A stretch of DNA of 12,574 nt, from the NCBI GenBank assembly GCA_039188505.1, contig JBCCZC010000142.1:1-12574 (forward strand), written 5' to 3'. Below the pieces are notes generated by a model. That model saw only the letters and a program-made list of their open reading frames with translations. It was not told where the DNA came from and did not search any database. How positions within the stretch are numbered: the first letter of the stretch is position 1; each line of letters opens with the position of its first letter. This document shows, one piece after another, positions 7,677 to 12,574 of the stretch. The DNA is from JBCCZC01 sp039188505 (GTDB lineage Bacteria > Pseudomonadota > Gammaproteobacteria > Xanthomonadales > SZUA-38). The position numbers were made by a program, and so were the translations under genes.

Positions 7677-8473
7677 CCCGACGCGGGGCGCAGCCGTTCC
7701 AGCACTTCCGCGTGCAGTTCGGGGCTGCTGCTGGTCACGAGACTCCCCCCATTGACGAGATCATCGGTCTGGCCGGCCAGGGTGGTCGCGACGCCACCGG
7801 CCTCGCGGATGCAGGGCACGATGGCAGCGATGTCCCAGGGCGCCATGATCGTGTCGACGGCGGCGTGCAGGACGCCCCGGCAGACCAGGGAATGCTGCAG
7901 GCAGTCGCCGCAGAAGCGGAACGCGCCAGCGTCGCGGATGACGCGCTCCAGTGGCACGTCCGCGTGGCCCGGTGCAGGCTCCAGTGCCGTGGCGTGGAGC
8001 CCCGAAGCCGACACGTTTGCCGTCGCGAGCTCGACGCCGGGCGTCACCGACACGCGCTGGGGCGCGGCATCGCGGGTGCGGAACCAGCAGCCTCCGCCCC
8101 GCCGGGCATAGACCGTCTCGCCGGAAACCGGCATGTGAATGACGCCGAGCACCGGGTCGCCGTTCTCGAGCAGTGCGATGAGCGTGCCGAACAGCGGCAC
8201 GCCCAGGGCGAACCAGCGCGTGCCGTCGAGGGGGTCGATGACCCAGCTCAGGCGATGGTCGGTCGCCGCCTCGCCGAACTCTTCGCCGAGCACGCCGTGG
8301 TCGGGATAGCGTGTAGCGATCGCGTCCCGGATCGCGTGTTCCGCGGCGCGATCGGCCTCGGTCACCTCGCTGCCATCGGCCTTGCGCTCGACGGCCGCGC
8401 GGCGGTAGCGGGGCAGGATCTCCGCCTCCGCGAGATCGGCGAGCTTGAGCGCGAACTCGAGTTCTGCCTGCAC
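7673..8473 (-). CDS. hisN: Inositol monophosphatase family protein, likely histidinol-phosphatase
   Basis: A 266-residue Mg-dependent phosphatase with the inositol monophosphatase motifs in order: DGSEVTEAD (33-41), GEE (63-65), DPLDGT (80-85) and PWD (212-214). RWFALGVPLFGTLIALL and FCGDCLQHSLV resemble the HisN branch, which dephosphorylates L-histidinol phosphate in histidine synthesis. A general inositol or sugar phosphatase is the main alternative. I choose GTG at 8473 because GAGGG lies six bases upstream and the N-terminus QAELEFALKLADLAE fits the family. Longer forms upstream in this frame are arginine-rich and overlap the hydrolase gene. The hydrolase stop lies just two bases before this GTG, so translation is probably coupled. 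No other his genes are in the window. Confidence 0.88.
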   Translation of the reverse strand: MQAELEFALKLADLAEAEILPRYRRAAVERKADGSEVTEADRAAEHAIRDAIATRYPDHGVLGEEFGEAATDHRLSWVIDPLDGTRWFALGVPLFGTLIALLENGDPVLGVIHMPVSGETVYARRGGGCWFRTRDAAPQRVSVTPGVELATANVSASGLHATALEPAPGHADVPLERVIRDAGAFRFCGDCLQHSLVCRGVLHAAVDTIMAPWDIAAIVPCIREAGGVATTLAGQTDDLVNGGSLVTSSSPELHAEVLERLRPASG

Positions 8474-8484
8474 GTTCAGCCCTC
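8474..8484 (-). promoter_or_regulatory. Ribosome binding site of hisN, overlapping the upstream gene's last codons
   Basis: On the minus strand GAGGG-C-TGA-AC-GTG places a strong Shine-Dalgarno inside the last codon of the hydrolase gene, its TGA stop between the site and the start, and the GTG start two bases after the stop. This fixes the hisN start and suggests termination-reinitiation coupling. Confidence 0.75.
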
Positions 8485-10500
8485 GCAGGCGGGTTGCGAC
8501 AGCGGCTGGGTGAGCCGATCCAGGACCAGCTGACCGGACCCGAAGCCTGGCAGGTCGGCGGTGTAGCTGGCGCGCAGGCGGTCGTCTTCGAGCGAGACGC
8601 TCAGCACGCCCCATGCCTCCCGAACAACGTCACCGGAGGGTGCGGTGAAGGCCGGTCCCGTAAACCGCCCGAGATCGAAGCGCACCTCGTCCCCGTCGCG
8701 AACGCCCTCCCCGTAGAGCCAGAGCTGCTCGCCGTCGAGGCCGTAGGTGAACCAGGCGGTGAAATAGCGATCGTCGTCCTGGGCCTCGATGATGAAGCCC
8801 TCGCCATTACGGTCCGGATCGAACCAGAGGCCCGACAGTTCCGGCAGCGGCGCATCGCAGGCGGCGTCGCCGATTCGGGTCAGCTGCTGGACACCGAAGC
8901 GGCCGCTGCGAAAGCCCTCGGGTCCGTTGAACTGCATCTCGCCGTCGCCGCCGGCCGTGAACAGGAAGGCGAGATCGCCCCAGGGTTCGAGCACCACGTC
9001 CGCGGCGTTGAATGCCGATCCGAAGCGGGCGCCGACGCCGCGCCAGCTCTGGTCAACGACCACCGCGTTATCGAGGATCTCACCCGTGCCGCCGATCCAC
9101 GCCGGGGCGCCGGTCTCGTCGTAGGTGAACCAGTAGATCACCGCGCGGCCGCCCTCGAGGATCTGGATGAACCAGCCCTGACCGTCTCGCGCGGGGAAGA
9201 AGAACGACCCGCTGAGTGCCCCGTCGACGGCCTGCTCGGGCTCGTTGCGCGAGGGGATGCGCGTGTCGATGGGTGCCGCCACGTATTCCGGGTCGTAGCG
9301 GCACGGGCCCTCGTAGCGCTCCTCATCGACGATGGTGCCGCAGCGTACCTGCAGGTCCGCGGCGTCGGGCTGCTCATTGCTTTCCACCCAGCTCACGAGG
9401 GCCTCGAAGCCCGCGACGACTTCCGCCTCCGAGTACTGGCAGTGTCCGGGTTCGTCGTCGATCACCGTGGCGGCCACGACCTGCGAGGCCGGGATCTTCG
9501 CGAGGTAGTCGTGCTGGTGCTCGGGCACGACCAGGCCGTCTTTGTCCGTGTGGGTCATCAGCACCTTCGTCGCGCCTACGCGTCCGGTCGGCGTGTAGGA
9601 GCGCCGGAAGAACAGCTCGTCGAAGGCGTCGCGCTCGACGCGGCGGATCTGCGCGTTCATGTCGTCCTCGCCGTAGTCGACGTTGGCGTTTCCGAGCGCG
9701 GCCCGTTCGTCGAGCTTCTTCTCGTCGTAATAGAGGTCGCTGAGGGCCACGGTCGAGTAGCCGAGATTGATCGGCAGAAACGCCTCGGAGGTGCCGGAGA
9801 GATCGATGAGCCGCGCGAGCCGTTCGCGCTGGCCGTCGCTGCGCAGAATTTCCGGAATGCCGAGGCCCGTGCAGGCGAGTACCCGGGCGCCGATCACGGC
9901 CGCCGTTGCCTCGCCCAGAATGCCGTCGAAGTCCGCGGGGTTGAGCGCGAAAGGCAGGCCACTCGCACCGCCGGGGAGCTCGCCGTCGGTCCCATCGCAG
10001 ACCACGTCGTAGATCAGCCTCAGGTCCAGCGCCGACTGCCAGACATCGCTGCCGGCCAGCGGCCCGCAGAGTGGATAGGCGCCGACGACGTTGCCGATGC
10101 CGCCGCGCTCGACCGCCTGCATCGTGACCAGTGCGCCGAGAGACCCACCGACAACGTAGACCTGCTCCGGCACGCCGAAGCGCGCGACGAAGGCGTCGTA
10201 AAGCTGCTGGTTGTCCTCGGTGGTCTGGAACAGCGCCCAGCCGTTCAGGCTGTAGCTCGATGCTGCAACGGCAAAGCCCTGCTCGAGCAGATAGTCGCCG
10301 AGCACGCCCAAGTCTGGCTCGATCTCGATGGAGCCAAGGTCGAAGCCGTGGTTGTAGAACACCAGCCCGTCCGCGGGCACCCAGTCGTCCGGCGCGCTCG
10401 CGGCGTAGAAGGCGCCGCTGGCGGTCTGACCGGTCAGTTCCTGGACTGCCGTTGCGGGTCCGGCGAGGAGCAGGGCTGCAGCTAAGAGGAGTCGGATCAT
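8476..10500 (-). CDS. Secreted alpha/beta hydrolase with two C-terminal W-rich repeat modules
   Basis: A 674-residue protein. The signal peptide MIRLLLAAALLLAGPATA marks it for export. The hydrolase part (about 20-375) has an oxyanion-type strand FYNHGFDLG (around H51), a nucleophile elbow VVGGSLGAL with S120 (GxSxG), an acid candidate in THTDKDGLV (D319 or D321) and a base in DEPGHCQ (H353). The substrate is unknown; an esterase or peptidase-like role is possible. A cysteine-containing linker (C387, C400) leads to two homologous modules at about 429-543 and 555-665, each with a WFTY segment. The ATG at 10500 is chosen because the signal peptide begins there. The same frame reads 22 codons further upstream, but those encode a low-complexity peptide inside the palindrome. 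No clear ribosome site is seen before 10500. hisN follows after two bases. Confidence 0.85.
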   Translation of the reverse strand: MIRLLLAAALLLAGPATAVQELTGQTASGAFYAASAPDDWVPADGLVFYNHGFDLGSIEIEPDLGVLGDYLLEQGFAVAASSYSLNGWALFQTTEDNQQLYDAFVARFGVPEQVYVVGGSLGALVTMQAVERGGIGNVVGAYPLCGPLAGSDVWQSALDLRLIYDVVCDGTDGELPGGASGLPFALNPADFDGILGEATAAVIGARVLACTGLGIPEILRSDGQRERLARLIDLSGTSEAFLPINLGYSTVALSDLYYDEKKLDERAALGNANVDYGEDDMNAQIRRVERDAFDELFFRRSYTPTGRVGATKVLMTHTDKDGLVVPEHQHDYLAKIPASQVVAATVIDDEPGHCQYSEAEVVAGFEALVSWVESNEQPDAADLQVRCGTIVDEERYEGPCRYDPEYVAAPIDTRIPSRNEPEQAVDGALSGSFFFPARDGQGWFIQILEGGRAVIYWFTYDETGAPAWIGGTGEILDNAVVVDQSWRGVGARFGSAFNAADVVLEPWGDLAFLFTAGGDGEMQFNGPEGFRSGRFGVQQLTRIGDAACDAPLPELSGLWFDPDRNGEGFIIEAQDDDRYFTAWFTYGLDGEQLWLYGEGVRDGDEVRFDLGRFTGPAFTAPSGDVVREAWGVLSVSLEDDRLRASYTADLPGFGSGQLVLDRLTQPLSQPACEG
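8506..9216 (-). repeat. Tandem protein modules in the hydrolase C-terminus
   Basis: Two diverged copies of a roughly 110-residue unit lie at 8872-9216 and 8506-8838. The first begins LSGSFFFPARDGQGWFI and contains YWFTYDETGAPAWIGGTG. The second begins LSGLWFDPDRNGEGFII and contains AWFTYGLDGEQLWLYGEG. Both continue to an E-x-WG strand (EPWGDLAF and EAWGVLSV) and end with a GSG/SGR plus QLTR or DRLT segment. I recall similar GLWxxPxxxGxGF...WFTYDxxGxPxW units in secreted proteins of Xanthomonadales and Betaproteobacteria. Their function is unknown to me; a role in surface or substrate binding is a guess. Confidence 0.7.
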
Positions 10501-10528
10501 GCGCGCATGATGCCAGAGGAGCGAGAAG

Positions 10529-10605
10529 GGGGAAAAAGGGGTCGGGGAAAAAGGGGTCAGGTACATTTTTCGCCGGCGAAAAATGTACCTGACCCCTTTT
10601 TCCCC
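10529..10605. repeat. Long palindromic element with GGTCAGGTACATTTTT arms
   Basis: Bases 10544-10605 form a perfect 62-bp palindrome with 31-base arms centred on CGCCGGCG (10571-10578). Each arm contains CGAAAAATGTACCTGACCCC in one orientation. On the left, GGGGAAAAAGGGGTC occurs twice in tandem (from 10529 and from 10544). The element sits in the divergent gap between the hydrolase and SRPBCC genes. I recall this word as a dispersed intergenic repeat in related genomes, possibly of the REP kind mobilised by REP-associated tyrosine transposases; this is recollection, not a search. No transposase is present here. The transcript would fold into a very stable hairpin. Because ATGTACCTGACCCC occurs on both strands, both flanking frames appear to start with the same peptide MYLTPFSP, which is an artefact. 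Confidence 0.85.
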
Positions 10606-10652
10606 CTTTCTCCTTTCCTCTTTTTCGTCTAGCTTTCGCCGACCGTTCTTGC

Positions 10653-10664
10653 GAGGGGCTGAAC
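10653..10664 (+). promoter_or_regulatory. Ribosome binding site of the SRPBCC gene
   Basis: GAGGGG at 10653-10658 lies six bases before the GTG at 10665. It supports that non-ATG start over the open frame further upstream. The surrounding bases are almost the same as those at the hisN start. Confidence 0.7.
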
Positions 10665-11102
10665 GTGCAGACCATCGACGTCACCGAAACGATCCCGATG
10701 CCCATCGAGGCGGCCTTCGAGCTGCTGGTCGATCACGCGAACTACAAACGGTTTCCGGGAGTCGTCGACTCCGAGCTGCTGCAACCGGGCACTGCAGAAC
10801 CGAACGGGAAGGGCGCGCTGCGCCGGATTTCGCTCGGAGACGTGGTCCTCGACGAGGAGATCACCGCTTTCGAGCGGCCTCAGCGGATGGACTACCGGAT
10901 CGTGAAATCCAAGCCGATCCGAGTGGACCACCAGGGCGGCTCGATCCGTCTCGAAACGGTACCCGAGGGGACGCGAATCCACTGGACTTCGACGATGCGG
11001 CTGCGCATTCCGCTCGTGGGCTGGTTCATCACGCGCCGCGCAGTGCAGCAGTTCGACAAGGGTTTCCGGGCGTTGCTCCGGGCGCTCCCGGAGGCGGCTT
11101 AG
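10665..11102 (+). CDS. SRPBCC family protein (polyketide cyclase/START-like fold)
   Basis: A 145-residue soluble protein beginning with GTG. VTETIPMPIEAAFELLVDHA then NYKRFPGVVDSELLQ is the typical opening strand, helix and hydrophobic-cavity entrance of SRPBCC (Polyketide_cyc2-like) domains. RLETVPEGTRIHWTSTMRLR forms later strands, and the last 35 residues form the long C-terminal helix (FDKGFRALLRALPEAA). The fold spans the whole protein. Such proteins bind hydrophobic ligands, and most single-domain bacterial members have no known ligand. RatA/COQ10-like proteins are a related alternative, but I see no specific signature. It is transcribed away from the palindrome and converges on the glucokinase gene with 25 bases between the stops. 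Confidence 0.82.
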   Translation: MQTIDVTETIPMPIEAAFELLVDHANYKRFPGVVDSELLQPGTAEPNGKGALRRISLGDVVLDEEITAFERPQRMDYRIVKSKPIRVDHQGGSIRLETVPEGTRIHWTSTMRLRIPLVGWFITRRAVQQFDKGFRALLRALPEAA

Positions 11103-11127
11103 GCCTCCGCGAAAGTGCCGGCCCGGG

Positions 11128-11886
11128 CTACCTTGTCGACGCCTCCCGCGCCAATTCAGCAGCGTGCACGGCCGCCCCGACGATGCCGGCCTCGTTCAGT
11201 GTCTGGGCGGGCTTCACCTCGGCGCGCACGTCGATACGGTCCGCGAAGCGGTCGAACTTCTTACTGGCGCCGCCGCCGAGCAGGATCAGGTCCGGCCAGA
11301 GCAGCGCCTCGAGCTGCTGCAGGGCGCGATTGAACCGATCACCCCATTCGGACCAGCTCAGGCCTTCGTCCTTGCGCACGCGACCGGCCGCATGGTTCTC
11401 CGCGGTCACGCCCTTGCGGAGATAGATGTGGCCGAGCTCGGTGTTTGGCATGAGCGTGCCGTTGGAGAAGAGGGCGGTGCCGAGGCCCGTGCCGATGGTG
11501 ACCATGAGCACGACACCGTCGAAATCCTTCGCGGCGCCAAAGCGCGTCTCGGTCATGCCGGCGGCGTCCGCGTCATTCAGCGCGTAGACCGGGCATCCCG
11601 TCGCATCGGCCAGATGAGCTGCGAGATCGAGATCCAGGAAGCCGGGATCGATGTTGGCTGCTGTCCGCACCCGGCCATGCTGGATGGCGGCCGGAAAGCC
11701 GCATCCAATGGGACCCTGCCAGCCTTTCTCGTGGACCAGCTGGGCGACGACCGCCGCCACCGCGTCGGGCGTGGCGGGCCGAGGCGTCGGAATGCGCAGA
11801 CGCTCGGTCAGCAGGCGACCGGTCTTGCTGTCGACGATCGCGCCTTTGATGCCCGAACCGCCAACGTCGATGCCCAGGATTTCCAT
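11128..11886 (-). CDS. ppgK: Polyphosphate glucokinase (ROK family)
   Basis: A 252-residue cytoplasmic kinase that makes glucose 6-phosphate from glucose using inorganic polyphosphate, often also ATP. The phosphate-binding motif is GIDVGGSGIKGAIVD (5-19). The catalytic-base segment is LNDADAAGMTE with D105, followed by TIGTGLGTALFSNG (130-143) and PNTELGHI (147-154, with E150 and H153 for sugar binding). RTAANIDPGF, WPDLILLGGG and NEAGIVGAA agree closely with the actinobacterial PPGK sequence I remember. The CxCGxxGC zinc motif of many ROK repressors and kinases is absent, as expected for PPGK. Length is normal. The ATG has GGAGG ten bases upstream. It is divergent from the DUF4287 gene across 146 bases. 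A strict ATP glucokinase is less likely given the overall match. Confidence 0.93.
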   Translation of the reverse strand: MEILGIDVGGSGIKGAIVDSKTGRLLTERLRIPTPRPATPDAVAAVVAQLVHEKGWQGPIGCGFPAAIQHGRVRTAANIDPGFLDLDLAAHLADATGCPVYALNDADAAGMTETRFGAAKDFDGVVLMVTIGTGLGTALFSNGTLMPNTELGHIYLRKGVTAENHAAGRVRKDEGLSWSEWGDRFNRALQQLEALLWPDLILLGGGASKKFDRFADRIDVRAEVKPAQTLNEAGIVGAAVHAAELAREASTR

Positions 11887-12032
11887 GATGCAGTGTCCTC
11901 CCTCGCTCCATCATAAGGCTCGACGCAGGTCACGCGAATCCCTGGTGTGCACCTTCGGCCCGGGTGCGCATAGGCAGCTGGCGCAGGGCCGGGCTATAGT
12001 CAGCGTTTCCACACGAAGGGACCCGCGAGCGG

Positions 12033-12574
12033 ATGCCGAAGTCACCGGAAGAAATGGCGCAGTCGATGATCTCGAATCTGCCGGAGAAGACCGGCAAGGG
12101 GCTCGAGGAATGGCTGACGATCGTAAAAGCGACCGCGCTCTCGAAGCACGGTGAGATCGTTAAGCACCTGAAGGGCGAGCATGGCGTCACCCATGGCTAT
12201 GCCAACCTGATTTCGCAGCTTCATCTGAAGGGCGGGTATGCCGAAGACGGCGATGCGCTGGTCAACGCGCAGTACGCTGGCGCGAAGGCCGCTCTGCGAC
12301 CGATCTATGACGCCCTGGCCGCGGCGGTTGGCGAGTTCGGCGCCGACGTCGAGCTGGCGCCGAAGAAGGCCTACGTGAGCCTGCGTCGGAAGAAACAGTT
12401 CGGCCTGATCCAGCCGTCGACCCGCACGCGTGTGGATGTCGGCATCAACCTGAAGGGCGATGCGCCCTCGGGCCGCCTTGAGGCATCCGGTAGCTTCAGG
12501 GCCAATCGCTTCATCCGGCGCGCTCGAAGGCTTCTCGAAGCCAGTCGATCAGCTCCGCATCCACCTCGTCGGCA
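12033..12574 (+). CDS. DUF4287/DUF5655 domain protein, C-terminus apparently replaced (frame runs off window)
   Basis: The ATG at 12033 opens MPKSPEEMAQSMISNLPEKT, the usual start of proteins carrying DUF4287 (about 1-60, with GEIVKHLKGEHGVTHGYANL) and DUF5655 (about 75-180, with QYAGAKAALRPIYDAL and APKKAYVSLRRKKQFGLIQP). The function is unknown. Family resemblance holds through SGRLEASGSF (F155, base 12497). Relatives then continue with an N-A-M...HRVR segment and a tail like DVDxELxxWLRxAY. Here the frame instead reads RANRFIRRARRLLEASRSAP and onward without a stop to the window end. The reverse strand of that same stretch encodes the expected tail. The gene therefore looks broken by an inversion or a join error at about 12498. 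A weak TATAGT lies at 11995-12000; no convincing -35 is seen. The purine-rich GAAGGGA lies rather far upstream of the start. Confidence 0.85.
   Translation, partial: MPKSPEEMAQSMISNLPEKTGKGLEEWLTIVKATALSKHGEIVKHLKGEHGVTHGYANLISQLHLKGGYAEDGDALVNAQYAGAKAALRPIYDALAAAVGEFGADVELAPKKAYVSLRRKKQFGLIQPSTRTRVDVGINLKGDAPSGRLEASGSFRANRFIRRARRLLEASRSAPHPPRR
12511..12574 (-). CDS. C-terminal tail of a DUF5655-type protein on the reverse strand (partial)
   Basis: Reading leftward from the window edge, the minus strand encodes ADEVDAELIDWLREAFERAG followed by TGA at 12513-12511. This 20-residue peptide is what I would expect at the C-terminus of the DUF4287/DUF5655 family, and it is exactly the part missing from the plus-strand gene next to it. 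It may be the displaced tail of that gene or the end of a second, tail-to-tail paralogue. Only the last 20 codons are visible, so the length and start are unknown. Confidence 0.6.
   Translation of the reverse strand, partial: ADEVDAELIDWLREAFERAG

Noticed and set aside
8474..8614. Upstream extension of hisN
   Set aside because: The added residues are arginine/proline-rich, overlap the end of the hydrolase gene, and lack the good ribosome site found at GTG 8473.
8494..10485. Very long plus-strand open frame opposite the secreted hydrolase
   Set aside because: The minus strand carries a signal peptide, GxSxG and repeated modules. The plus product is rich in D, R, V and A without any motif, typical of an antisense shadow.
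11103..11127. GC-rich palindromic patch in the gap between the SRPBCC and glucokinase stops
   Set aside because: Too short (8 bases), with no T run and nothing beyond what GC-rich sequence gives by chance.
1..12574. Defence system, prophage, CRISPR array, tRNA or rRNA
   Set aside because: No regularly spaced repeats, nuclease, helicase, integrase or RNA-gene signatures were recognised. Apart from the palindrome, the region looks like ordinary chromosome.

Overview
The window is GC-rich, densely coding bacterial chromosome. Gene content suggests a gammaproteobacterium of the Xanthomonadales/Wenzhouxiangella/Chromatiales type. The pointers are a polyphosphate glucokinase, a secreted hydrolase with W-rich C-terminal modules, an orphan TAXI binding protein, a DUF4287/DUF5655 protein, and a palindrome carrying the GGTCAGGTACATTTTT word that I recall from such genomes. 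The taxonomic placement is inference. I see no phage, plasmid, CRISPR, rRNA or tRNA, and no complete transposon.

Layout. (1) Bases 1-2529 (+): a 5'-truncated membrane diguanylate cyclase with an extracytoplasmic beta-propeller sensor, Y_Y_Y domain, one membrane helix and an active-looking GGEEF domain. (2) 2632-3288 (-): a TIGR02466-type putative 2OG-Fe(II) oxygenase, with a 14-bp perfect palindrome about 60 bases upstream of its start. (3) 3486-5261 (-): a TAXI-family solute-binding protein with a C-terminal membrane helix, preceded by a MAPEG-family membrane protein. (4) 5355-7676 (+): an AraC-family regulator, divergent from the MAPEG gene, followed after 51 bases by homogentisate 1,2-dioxygenase (hmgA). 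(5) 7673-10500 (-): a histidinol-phosphatase-like inositol monophosphatase family gene (hisN) that overlaps the hmgA stop by 4 bases and follows a large secreted alpha/beta hydrolase by 2 bases. (6) 10501-10664: a divergent gap holding a 62-bp perfect palindrome. (7) 10665-11102 (+): a SRPBCC protein, convergent with (8) 11128-11886 (-): polyphosphate glucokinase. (9) 12033 to the window end (+): a DUF4287/DUF5655 gene whose C-terminus is replaced near 12498 by reverse-strand sequence encoding the tail typical of this same family.

How the genes work together. Most are single housekeeping or accessory genes without shared pathway partners. Plausible units are the hydrolase-hisN pair (translational coupling), MAPEG-TAXI (same strand) and AraC-hmgA (same strand, short gap, with a shared control region facing MAPEG). 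The tyrosine-catabolic partners of hmgA and the other his genes are not in the window. I found no convincing undescribed multi-gene system. The two most notable observations are the inverted DUF5655 tail at the right edge and the long palindrome at 10544-10605.
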